The notes under the pieces were generated by a model. The model saw only the letters and a list, made by a program, of their open reading frames with translations. It searched no databases and had not been told where the DNA came from. From RSA11 sp965652565 (lineage in GTDB: Bacteria > Actinomycetota > Thermoleophilia > Solirubrobacterales > 70-9): a stretch of DNA of 49,102 bases. The stretch spans positions 1 through 49,102 of the forward strand of contig CBFGWL010000010.1 of the NCBI GenBank assembly GCA_965652565.1, in the 5' to 3' direction. The position numbers and the translations under genes were made by a program. Shown here one piece after another: positions 41,681 to 49,102 of this stretch (the first letter of the stretch is position 1; every line of letters starts with the position of its first letter).

Positions 41681-42976
41681 ATGCACTTGACCGTCGCCGC
41701 GACGACCCCTCGCTCGATCCAGCGCGTCTATCTGACGCTCATGCTGGGCAACACGCTCGCGGCCTCGCTGATCTGGGGGATCAACACGATCTTCCTGCTC
41801 GACGCCGGGCTCTCCAACCTCGAGGCTTTCGCCGCGAACGCGTTCTTCACGGCGGGCATGGTGCTCTTCGAGGTGCCTACGGGCGTGGTCGCCGACACCG
41901 TGGGACGGCGCGCCTCGTATCTGTGGGGCACGCTCACCCTGGCGGGCTCAACCCTGCTGTACGTCCTGCTCTGGGAGATCACGGCGCCCTTCTGGGCCTG
42001 GGCGGTGGTCTCGATCCTGCTCGGGCTGGGCTTCACGTTCTTCTCCGGCGCGGTCGAGGCGTGGCTGGTGGACGCGCTCAAGGCGAGCGGCTTCCGCGGC
42101 GAGATGGAGGCGGTCTTCGGCCGCGGGCAGATGGTCACGGGCGTGGGCATGCTCACCGGCTCGGTGGCCGGCGGCTTCTTCGCTGAGATCGGCAGCCTGG
42201 GCCTGCCGTTCGTGCTGCGCTCAGCGATCCTCGTCGCGATGTTCGCGTTCGCCTTCATCGCGATGCGCGACATCGGCTTTCAGGCGGAGCAGCGCGGCCA
42301 GCCGTTGGTCGAGATGCGCCGGATCGCCAGCGCGTCCATCGACTACGGCTGGCGCGTGCCCGCGGTGAAGTGGCTCATGGTGGAGGCGCTCTTCGTGGGC
42401 GGTGTGGGCATCTACGCCTTCTACGCGCTGCAGCCGTACCTGCTCGAGCTCTACGGCGACCCCGAGGCCTACATGATCGCGGGGCTCGCGGCCGCGATCA
42501 TCGCGGCGGCCCAGATCGTGGGCGGGCTCGCGGCGCCGCGGATCCGCATGCTCTTCCGCCGGCGCACGAGCGCGCTGCTTCTGACCGCCGCGGGCAGCGT
42601 GGCCAGCCTGCTGGCGATCGGGCTCGCCGACAGCTTCTGGCTCGTGATCCTGTTCACGGTGGGGTGGGGGGTCCTCTTCGCGGCGACGATGCCGATCCGC
42701 CAGACCTACCTCAACGGGCTCATTCCCTCGCGCCAGCGGGCGACGATCCTCTCCTTCGACTCGATGATGACCTCAACCGGCGGCGTGTGGTCGCAGCCGC
42801 TCTTGGGGCGCGCCGCGGACGTGTGGGGTTATGGGGCTTCGTATGTGGCTTCCGCCGGGATCCAGCTCTTCGCGCTGCCCTTCCTGTGGCTCTCGCGGCG
42901 CGAGAACGCGGCGGCCGACACCCTGGCGATCACCGAGGCGCCGCCGGAGGCCGAGCCCGAGCCCCAGGCGGGCTGA
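41681..42976 (+). CDS. Major facilitator superfamily transporter
   Basis: A 431-aa inner-membrane protein with about 12 hydrophobic segments. The MFS loop motif between helices 2 and 3 is GVVADTVGRRASY (a DxxGRR form). The C-terminus is short and acidic. Substrate cannot be read, although this subgroup is often annotated as drug or metabolite efflux. The ATG at 41681 is only 3 nt from TAGAGT (41672-41677); the in-frame TTG at 41687 would fit the leaderless spacing better. Confidence 0.92.
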   Translation: MHLTVAATTPRSIQRVYLTLMLGNTLAASLIWGINTIFLLDAGLSNLEAFAANAFFTAGMVLFEVPTGVVADTVGRRASYLWGTLTLAGSTLLYVLLWEITAPFWAWAVVSILLGLGFTFFSGAVEAWLVDALKASGFRGEMEAVFGRGQMVTGVGMLTGSVAGGFFAEIGSLGLPFVLRSAILVAMFAFAFIAMRDIGFQAEQRGQPLVEMRRIASASIDYGWRVPAVKWLMVEALFVGGVGIYAFYALQPYLLELYGDPEAYMIAGLAAAIIAAAQIVGGLAAPRIRMLFRRRTSALLLTAAGSVASLLAIGLADSFWLVILFTVGWGVLFAATMPIRQTYLNGLIPSRQRATILSFDSMMTSTGGVWSQPLLGRAADVWGYGASYVASAGIQLFALPFLWLSRRENAAADTLAITEAPPEAEPEPQAG

Positions 42977-43031
42977 GCGGGCAAAGCGGCGCGCGGCTCG
43001 CGGGCAGCGCTTACGATCGCTTGCGGTCCGA

Positions 43032-43049
43032 GCCCGCCGTCCGGCGGGC
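43032..43049 (+). promoter_or_regulatory. Hairpin in the leader of the dipeptidase gene
   Basis: GCCCGCCGTCCGGCGGGC forms a 7-bp stem, 11 nt before ATG 43061, leaving AGGGGTTAGGG as the ribosome site. TACGAT at 43012-43017 could be the -10, giving a leader of about 40 nt. It could also terminate the MFS gene. Confidence 0.4.
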
Positions 43050-43060
43050 AGGGGTTAGGG

Positions 43061-45523
43061 ATGAGACGACTGGTTGCATCGGCCGCAATGGGCGCGCTCG
43101 CCGCGTTCGCGTTGCTCGCGGGTATGAGCGCCTCCGCGTCCGCGCGCGCGCCGATCACCAAGTACTCGATCGCGAACGGCTGCTTCGAGGTGCGCTCGCT
43201 GGCAAGCGGCAAGGCGCTCGGCAAGCAGGGCGGCTCCTATGTCGCCGACGGCTCGGCCGCCGCGGAGCCGTTTCGCATGCGCGCGACGACGCTCGGCCGC
43301 TATCTGCTCTACGACAGCGACCGGCGCTTCCTGGCGGCGGCGGGCGATGGCGTCGCAGTGGCCGGCTCGCCGAGCCCGGCGGCGGAGTGGAACGTGCGCC
43401 CCGCCGGCGAGGGTTCCTTCCGGCTGATCAACCAGGCGAGCTCGCGGCCGCTCTCCGCGAACGCGCAGGGCTCGCTCGCGCAGGGCGCTCCGGGCGCGCG
43501 CGGCACGAGCGAGCGGTTTACGTTCGAGCGCGTGCGCGGCTGTGAGGTCTACCCCGAGGCGGAGGTACGCGCGCGGGGTGTGCCGGCGCACGGCGAGAGC
43601 CCCTTCGAACAGGTCGAGGGCTTTCTCGACGCGCACCTGCACGTCATGTTCTTCGAGGCGATCGGCGGGCGCTTTCACTGCGGGCGCCCGTGGCACCGCT
43701 ACGGCGTCGCCTACGCGCTGCCTGACTGCGCCGAGGTCGAGGGGCCGAACGGCATCCTCGCGCCCGTCCACAACTTCCTGAACTACGGCTCGCCGGTCCA
43801 CGTGCACGACACGGTGGGCTGGCCCACGTTCCGCGACTGGCCGAGGCCCAGCTCGCTCACCTACGAGGGCGTCTACTACAAGTGGCTCGAGCGCGCCTGG
43901 ATGGGCGGCCTGCGGGTCCTGGTGGCGCTCAACACCGACAACGAGGGGCTCTGCGAGATCTACCCCTTCAAGCGCCCGGGCTACAACTGCAACGAGATGC
44001 AGTCGGTTCGCCGCCAGATCGCGAACCTGTACGAGCTCGAGCGCTATATCGACGCCCAGGAGGGCGGCCCGGGCAAGGGCTGGTTCCGCCTCGTCAAGAA
44101 CCCGTTCCAGGCGCGGCGGGTGATCAACCGGGGCAAGCTCGCCGTCGTGATCGGTATCGAGACGTCGAAGCTCTTCGACTGCGGGTTGCGCAACGACCAG
44201 CCGCTGTGCGACAAGGCGCAGATCGCCGAGCGCCTGGCCGAGGCGCACAAGCTCGGCGTGCGTCAGATGGAGCTGATCAACAAGTTCGACAACGCCTTCG
44301 GCGGGGTCGCGGGCGACGGCGAGATCCTCGGGCCCATCGTGAACACGGCGAACTTCCTCGACACCGGTCGCTTCTGGGCGATGGACACATGCGACGGCCA
44401 CCAGCACGACCGCGAGCAGATCACGCAGACCGACATCGGGCTCGCCTTCCTGCCGCTGCTTGCGCCCGGCCAGCTCCCCGTCTACGGGCCGGGGCCGCAC
44501 TGCAACCAACGCGGCCTCTCCGACCTGGGCGCGTTCCTGATCCGCCAGATGATGAAGCGGGGGATGCTCGTCGATCCCGACCACCTGAGCGCGAAGGCCC
44601 GCGACCAGGCGATGACGCTGATCGAGTCCAAGGACTACTCGGGCGTCGTCTCGAGCCACTCCTGGGCCGACGACAAGACGTACCGGCGCGTGCTGCGCGC
44701 CGGCGGCGTGGTGACGCCGATGGCGAAGGATTCAGCGGGGTTCGTCGAGCGCTGGCACTTCAACCGAGGCGTGCGCTCCAAGCGCTATCGCTTCGGGATC
44801 GGCTACGGCTCGGACATGCAGGGCCTTGCCGCGCAGGGCGACCCCCGCAACGGGCCCAATCCTGTGCGGTACCCGTTCAAGTCGTTCGTCGGGGGCGTCA
44901 CGCTCAAGCGCCCGCGGACCGGCGAGCGCACCTGGGACATCAACGCCGACGGCGTCGCCCATTACGGGCTGTATCCCGACTGGGTCGAGGACCTGCGGAT
45001 GATCGCGGGCGAGCCGATCGTGCGCGACATGGCGCGCGGGGCGGAGGCCTACCTGCAGACCTGGGAGCGCGCGGTGGGAGTGCCCGGGCCGGGCTGTCGC
45101 TCGCGCCTGGCGCGCGTGAGCGCGAAGGGCATCGCCGGGGTGCCCGTCGGCGTCGGGGCGCGCAAGCTGCTCATGCGCGCCGGCCAGCCGCAGAAGCGCA
45201 CCGACGTGTGGCGCTGGTGCGTGAAGGGCGGGGGAGACGTGCGCGCCTACCTCATGCGCGACGGCCACAGCGGGCTCGTGCTGAGCAACGCCCCGCGCCA
45301 CACGCTCGCGGGCGTGCGCCCGGGAATGAGCGCGCGGCGCCTGCGCGGCATCGCCACGCGTTCTGAGCGCGGCGTCTGGGTCGCCAAGCGCGCGGCAGGC
45401 GGCCGCGGCGTCTTCATCGTGCGGCGCGGGAAGGTGGCTCAGGTCGGCGTCGCCTCGAACCGCCTCGCGCCGCCCAAGCGCGGGGGCGGGAAGGGCCCGG
45501 TGCAGCCCGTGCCGGTCGGCTGA
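43061..45523 (+). CDS. Secreted membrane-dipeptidase-like (M19) amidohydrolase with N-terminal lectin-like domain
   Basis: An 820-aa exported protein. A signal peptide (ALAAFALLAGMSASASA, cleavage near 29) is followed by a roughly 130-aa trefoil-like segment (CFEVRSLASGKALGKQGGSY, FRLINQASSRPLSANAQG), and then the catalytic domain. Metal-site motifs are DAHLHVM (about 190), VVIGIETSKLFDCG, GMLVDPDHLSAKA and VVSSHSW, as in renal dipeptidase (M19). A basic C-terminal ~130 residues may anchor to the wall. It likely releases amino acids from dipeptides or D-amino acid compounds outside the cell. Confidence 0.82.
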   Translation: MRRLVASAAMGALAAFALLAGMSASASARAPITKYSIANGCFEVRSLASGKALGKQGGSYVADGSAAAEPFRMRATTLGRYLLYDSDRRFLAAAGDGVAVAGSPSPAAEWNVRPAGEGSFRLINQASSRPLSANAQGSLAQGAPGARGTSERFTFERVRGCEVYPEAEVRARGVPAHGESPFEQVEGFLDAHLHVMFFEAIGGRFHCGRPWHRYGVAYALPDCAEVEGPNGILAPVHNFLNYGSPVHVHDTVGWPTFRDWPRPSSLTYEGVYYKWLERAWMGGLRVLVALNTDNEGLCEIYPFKRPGYNCNEMQSVRRQIANLYELERYIDAQEGGPGKGWFRLVKNPFQARRVINRGKLAVVIGIETSKLFDCGLRNDQPLCDKAQIAERLAEAHKLGVRQMELINKFDNAFGGVAGDGEILGPIVNTANFLDTGRFWAMDTCDGHQHDREQITQTDIGLAFLPLLAPGQLPVYGPGPHCNQRGLSDLGAFLIRQMMKRGMLVDPDHLSAKARDQAMTLIESKDYSGVVSSHSWADDKTYRRVLRAGGVVTPMAKDSAGFVERWHFNRGVRSKRYRFGIGYGSDMQGLAAQGDPRNGPNPVRYPFKSFVGGVTLKRPRTGERTWDINADGVAHYGLYPDWVEDLRMIAGEPIVRDMARGAEAYLQTWERAVGVPGPGCRSRLARVSAKGIAGVPVGVGARKLLMRAGQPQKRTDVWRWCVKGGGDVRAYLMRDGHSGLVLSNAPRHTLAGVRPGMSARRLRGIATRSERGVWVAKRAAGGRGVFIVRRGKVAQVGVASNRLAPPKRGGGKGPVQPVPVG

Positions 45524-45563
45524 GCTCCTCGGTGTGAGGCGGCTGGCCGTTGTGGGCGGTCGG

Positions 45564-45836
45564 CTAGTCCTCGAAGCGCACGGCGCTCAAGGGGACCCAC
45601 CAATCCTCGATCGTCCCCGCCTCGCGCGCGGAGCGCTGCTCGGCGCCGCCGCCGGCTTCGAAGACCGCCTGGATCGCGAGCTCGCGCGCCTCGGCCTTGC
45701 CGGCGCCCGCGTCGCGCAGACGGCGGATCACCTTCTTCTGGTTCACGGCGAAGCGCCGCCCCTCGCCGGGATGGTTGATCTCGGAGAGATTCGCGGGATC
45801 GGTGACCAGCGCGAGGGCTTGCTCGAGGTCTGCCAT
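45564..45836 (-). CDS. Small protein of unknown function
   Basis: A 90-aa acidic, mainly helical protein with no family I can name. It contains ALVTDPANLSEINHPGEGRR, then FAVNQKKVIRRLRDAGAGKA, and an aromatic C-terminal EDWWVPLSAVRFED. The ATG at 45836 is preferred to the in-frame ATG at 45893, which would run through the amidase terminator. It is downstream of the amidase on the same strand but separated by that terminator. Confidence 0.55.
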   Translation of the reverse strand: MADLEQALALVTDPANLSEINHPGEGRRFAVNQKKVIRRLRDAGAGKAEARELAIQAVFEAGGGAEQRSAREAGTIEDWWVPLSAVRFED

Positions 45837-45851
45837 GGCGCACAGCCTATG

Positions 45852-45889
45852 CGGGAGGGCGGCGGCCACGCTGGACCACCGCCCTCCCG
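45852..45889 (-). terminator. Hairpin terminator after the amidase gene
   Basis: CGGGAGGGCGG (45852-45862) pairs perfectly with CCGCCCTCCCG (45879-45889), an 11-bp stem with a 16-nt loop, starting 7 nt past the amidase stop. No U-tract. Confidence 0.65.
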
Positions 45890-45896
45890 GCAACGG

Positions 45897-48731
45897 CTAC
45901 TGCGCCTGCGCGTCCGGTCCGAACGCCGCGCGCGGCGTACCGAGGATGCGCGCGCCCGTCTTCGGGCTGCGCAGGTTGTAGACCGCGGTGACTGCGATCC
46001 GCTTGCGCTTGCCGAGCGCCTTGCGGGCGCGAGTGTTGAGCGGCACGCGCACGCGCACGGTCTTGCGCGCCGCGACGCTCAGCTTGGTGTTGCCGAGCCT
46101 CAGGCGCTTGCCATTGACGCGCCCGCGCAGCGCCAGCTTGCCGACCACGCGCGTCTCGCCCTTGTTGGCGAACCGCACGATCGCCCGCCCGCGCTTGATT
46201 CGCGCCGTCGCGGCGACCTCGATATAGAGCGGCTCGGTGACCGGCTCGCCCGGAACCTCCACCTCGATCGGCGAGGGGTCGAGCTGTGGGTCGTACTCGA
46301 GCGGCGGGGCCGTGGTCGCGTGCTGCTGGCCCTGGGCCTGCTGCTCGAGCGCGTAGCCCATGCCGAGGATCTCGGCGTCGTTCCAGGCGCGGCCGACGAG
46401 CTGCATCGAGATCGAGTAGCCATTCGGGTTGGTCCCGACCGGCACCACGACCGTCGGCAGTCCGACGTTCGAGGTGATCACGCCCGTGCCGCGGTCGGAG
46501 GAGTGCTGGGCGCTGGCGCTGTCGTTGCTGAACATGTCGGAGATGAACCCCGCGTAGACGAGCGCGTCGATCTCGTGCTCGTCCATGTAGGCGGCGATGA
46601 TCTCCTTGCAGTTGCGCCGGTACTCGAGCCACGCCTCGACCTGCTCGGGCGTCATCCGCGGCGTCTCGGACGGGTTGCTGCGGTTGTAGGGCAGGTTGCG
46701 CTCCGAAGCGAGCAACTCGTTCCCGCTGGGGAACGGGAAGTCGTCGTGGAGCTCGATGTAGCGCGCCCAGCCCTCGCGGTTGCGGTTGCCGCCGGGGCTG
46801 GGACCGCAGCTCGGGGTCGGGGGCACCTCCACCATGGTGGCGCCCGCCGCCTCGAGATCGGCGAAGTGCGACATCACGGCCTCGCCCGTACCGTCGTCGG
46901 CGTAGTCCGAGACGAACGAGCCCGGGATGTAGCCGATGCGCTTGCCCTCGAGGGCGTCCGCGTCCAGGTAGTCCGTCCAGTCCTCGGGCCGGTGCTCATC
47001 CGCCTCGGCGGTGAGCAGCAGGTCCTCGGGGTCCGTGCCGGTGGTCGCGTTGAGCAGGTAGGCGAGGTCGGTCACGCCGCGCGCGATCGGCCCCGCGTAG
47101 TCCTGCGCCCAGGTGAGCGGCATCACGCCGCGGGTGCTCGCCATGCCGTCCGTGCCACGGAAGGTGGCGAGGCTCGCGCCGGTCGACGGCGCGTACAGCG
47201 AGACGCCGGTCTGGCTGCCCATCGCGCCCGCGGCCATGCTGGCCGCGACCGCGACTGCCGAGCCGCCGCTCGAGCCGAACGACGTCTTCGACGGATAGAG
47301 CGCGTTCCACACCTGGCCCCAGCCGCTCTCGCTGTAGGAGCCGGAGTTCGCGAACTGCGAGAGGTTGGCCTTGCCGATGATCACGGCGCCCGCCTCGCGC
47401 AGCAGCTCGACCTGGTAGGCGTCGCGCTTCGGCTGCCAGTCCTCGAGCGCGAGCGTGCCGTCGGTGGTCGGCATGTCCTTCGTGTCGTAGAGGTCCTTGA
47501 TCGCGATCGGGATGCCGAGCAGCTCGCCCGTGGCGCCCTCGCGGCGCGCCCGGTCGGCGGCGCGGGCCTGCGCGATCGCGTCCTCGGCGACGTGGATGTA
47601 GGCGTGGAAGCCGAACTGCCCCGTGTCGTAGACGCGGATGCGGTCCAGGTAGGCGCGGGTGATCTCCTCCGAGGTGGTCACGCCGGCCTCCATGTCGGCC
47701 TGCAGCTCGGCGATCGTCTTGCCGACCACGTCGTACGGGGAGCTCGTCTTCGGTGCCTCGTCGCCCGGCGCCGGCGGGATGTCGAGCGGAGCGACCGCCG
47801 CGCATTCCGCCGGATCGACGCCCAGCTCGACCAGATCCCAGTTGACGAGCGAGCAGATCTCGGCCGTCGAGAGGTCGCCGAGCTCCGGCGCCTCGGCCAG
47901 TTCCTCGACCACGGCCTGCGTGTCCGCCGCGGCGCCCGCTCCCGTGGCGCCGATCGCGACGAAGCGCGCGAGCGACTTCGTCTGGCCGGGCTCGACCGTG
48001 AACTCGCTCACGTAGCCGTAGAAGTTCGCCGCGTTGCCGGTCGCCGGGAGCGGGTCGGCGAACGGGTCGAGCTCGTGGTTGCCCATCCCGAGGATGCCGA
48101 CCGTCGGCGAGCCGGTCACGACGCCCACGGGGCGCTGGTTGGCGTTCCCGGTGGTGACGAGTGTCCAGGCGTCCTCGGCGGTGATCGCGGTGTCCCCGGA
48201 CGAGGTCGCCGCGACGACGCTCTGGTTCGCGCCGCTGTTGTAACCCAGGGCGCCGCCGAACGAGACCTTCACGTCGATGGGCGCGCCCGTCGTGTTGGTG
48301 AACGTGTCGAAGAACCGGCCCCAGTTCTCGGCCCGGTCGATGCGCAGCGAGCGCGTGATGCTGATCCCGCCGAGGTTGACGGCCTGGGTGGTCTTGAAGC
48401 GGTCGAGCCCGTCGAAGCGCAGGCCGAAGCCACGCATCATCTCGCCGTCCATCCGTGGGTCGGTCGAGACGTCGACGATGATGTTCCCGAAGCCCTGCAC
48501 GCCGGAGTTGCTCACGGTTCGCAAGGAGCCCGTGTCAAGCCCGGGCTGCGCGGCGTCGTGGACCTGCCAGGTCGCGCCGTTCGCGGTCACGACCGAGTTG
48601 ACCGCAGCGGCTGGCCCGGCGAGGGCCAAGGCTCCGACGCAGGCCGAAACGGCAGCGAGGACGAGCGCGCGCAGGCGTCGGCGGCGCGCCCGCCCGCGAA
48701 GAGATCGAGGGACGGGTGGGGGAGATGGCAA
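45897..48731 (-). CDS. Large secreted amidase-signature family protein
   Basis: A 944-aa exported hydrolase. A TTG start at 48731 is preceded 7 nt away by AGGAGG. A signal peptide (LVLAAVSACVGALALAGPAA, about 22-41) leads to a ~270-aa beta-rich domain. The amidase domain starts near residue 330: the Ser-Ser-Lys triad is Lys in AIKDLYDTKD (about 411), Ser in SFGSSGGSAVAV (about 488) and nucleophile Ser in QTGVSLYAPS (usually DTGGSIR; about 510). A basic ~110-aa beta-sandwich closes the protein. Substrate may be a peptide or a wall amide. Confidence 0.88.
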   Translation of the reverse strand: MPSPPPVPRSLRGRARRRRLRALVLAAVSACVGALALAGPAAAVNSVVTANGATWQVHDAAQPGLDTGSLRTVSNSGVQGFGNIIVDVSTDPRMDGEMMRGFGLRFDGLDRFKTTQAVNLGGISITRSLRIDRAENWGRFFDTFTNTTGAPIDVKVSFGGALGYNSGANQSVVAATSSGDTAITAEDAWTLVTTGNANQRPVGVVTGSPTVGILGMGNHELDPFADPLPATGNAANFYGYVSEFTVEPGQTKSLARFVAIGATGAGAAADTQAVVEELAEAPELGDLSTAEICSLVNWDLVELGVDPAECAAVAPLDIPPAPGDEAPKTSSPYDVVGKTIAELQADMEAGVTTSEEITRAYLDRIRVYDTGQFGFHAYIHVAEDAIAQARAADRARREGATGELLGIPIAIKDLYDTKDMPTTDGTLALEDWQPKRDAYQVELLREAGAVIIGKANLSQFANSGSYSESGWGQVWNALYPSKTSFGSSGGSAVAVAASMAAGAMGSQTGVSLYAPSTGASLATFRGTDGMASTRGVMPLTWAQDYAGPIARGVTDLAYLLNATTGTDPEDLLLTAEADEHRPEDWTDYLDADALEGKRIGYIPGSFVSDYADDGTGEAVMSHFADLEAAGATMVEVPPTPSCGPSPGGNRNREGWARYIELHDDFPFPSGNELLASERNLPYNRSNPSETPRMTPEQVEAWLEYRRNCKEIIAAYMDEHEIDALVYAGFISDMFSNDSASAQHSSDRGTGVITSNVGLPTVVVPVGTNPNGYSISMQLVGRAWNDAEILGMGYALEQQAQGQQHATTAPPLEYDPQLDPSPIEVEVPGEPVTEPLYIEVAATARIKRGRAIVRFANKGETRVVGKLALRGRVNGKRLRLGNTKLSVAARKTVRVRVPLNTRARKALGKRKRIAVTAVYNLRSPKTGARILGTPRAAFGPDAQAQ

Positions 48732-48969
48732 AACGGATCCTCCTGATCGTTCGGTTTCAAAGAACGCCGCCCCGCGGGGCCGGGACGGCGGCGCCGAAGT
48801 CTTGGGGGAGAGGGCCCGCGTTTCTATGTGCGCGCGGTCGAGGATCGAGGCCCCTGAAGCCGCCGCGGTGTCGAATCTCGGCGGCGAGAAGCCCGTCCGT
48901 TGGAGCGCTTGGAAGCGTCCTTGCGGACGATGGACGCCGCGGTTTCGCCCGCTAGGCTTGGCCTCGTCT
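48732..48969. other. Intergenic region between amidase and tRNA-Cys
   Basis: No gene is supported here. It holds the amidase ribosome site (minus strand, 48739-48744) and two GC-rich inverted repeats: GCCCCGCGGGGC near 48770 and a GCCGCC/GGCGGC pair near 48860-48888. These could fold in the amidase leader, whose length is unknown. TAGGCT at 48954-48959 is the likely -10 of tRNA-Cys. Confidence 0.5.
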
Positions 48970-49040
48970 GGCGCCTTGGCGGAGTGGTTACGCAGCGGCC
49001 TGCAAAGCCGTTTACACCGGTTCGATTCCGGTAGGCGCCT
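48970..49040 (+). tRNA. tRNA-Cys (anticodon GCA)
   Basis: Acceptor arms GGCGCCT (48970-48976) and AGGCGCC (49033-49039) pair perfectly, with discriminator T at 49040, the usual base for cysteine. The anticodon loop CTGCAAA gives GCA. The T arm has GTTCGATTC. No CCA is encoded. The 62 nt after it hold nothing I can identify. Confidence 0.96.
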
Positions 49041-49102
49041 CTGCTCGCCTGGCTTGTGCGTCGACGCGCCCGTCCGGTCTCTAGCGGCGGGTCTTGAGAG
49101 CG

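Noticed and set aside
45534..48746. A 1,070-codon open frame on the plus strand opposite the amidase
   Set aside because: No recognisable motif, extreme Arg/Asp/Val/Gly composition, and the minus strand encodes an amidase with signal peptide and catalytic residues.

Overview
The window is a very GC-rich stretch of bacterial chromosome and almost entirely housekeeping. The gene order (recG-rsmD-coaD, sepIVA-like, yceD-rpmF, rnc-smc-ftsY, ffh-rpsP-khpA-trmD-rplS-lepB-rnhB-yraN-comM-dprA, then xerD and a WhiG-type sigma factor) is actinobacterial. Deep-branching features point, by inference, to class Thermoleophilia (Solirubrobacterales-like): giant LuxR ATPases, secreted proteins with CARDB-like basic tails, and many GTG/TTG starts. 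No rRNA, prophage, IS element or CRISPR array was found; there are two tRNA genes.

Layout. 1-878: no credible gene; degenerate 60-bp palindromic repeats, an exact 71-bp-period array of five hairpin units, and short GC-rich direct repeats. 879-5280: recG, rsmD, coaD, a SepIVA-like coiled-coil protein and a convergent methyltransferase. 5303-12296: yceD, a TetR regulator, rpmF, plsX, acpP, rnc, smc and ftsY (ribosome, lipid, RNA processing, chromosome and SRP functions). 12405-16276: a 950-aa LuxR ATPase, two related small proteins and a small secreted protein. 16388-24488: a hydrolase pseudogene remnant, ffh, the rpsP-khpA-trmD-rplS run without rimM, lepB, rnhB, yraN (opposite strand), comM and dprA; a second palindromic 60-bp repeat pair follows dprA. 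24627-27687: thiD, crcB, ilvD. 27695-31996: alpha/beta hydrolase, acyltransferase, epimerase and L,D-transpeptidase (envelope functions). 32077-37109: xerD, whiG-type sigma, an EF-G-like GTPase, a zinc-ribbon protein and RNase HI. 37149-49040: tRNA-Gly, two paralogous secreted repeat proteins, a hotdog-like protein, an MFS transporter, a secreted M19-type dipeptidase, a small unknown protein, a large secreted amidase and tRNA-Cys.

The main surprises lie inside familiar genes. The SMC protein is only 799 aa and shows no hinge. RNase III has lost two of its four catalytic carboxylates. PlsX lacks its N-terminal glycine-rich motif. Ribosomal protein L19 carries a long acidic tail. The EF-G-like GTPase has altered G3 and G4 motifs. 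At about ten operon heads a TANNNT hexamer ends 6-9 nt before the start codon, which suggests widespread leaderless transcription and helps to fix starts. All calls come from reading the sequence; no database search or structure prediction was run.
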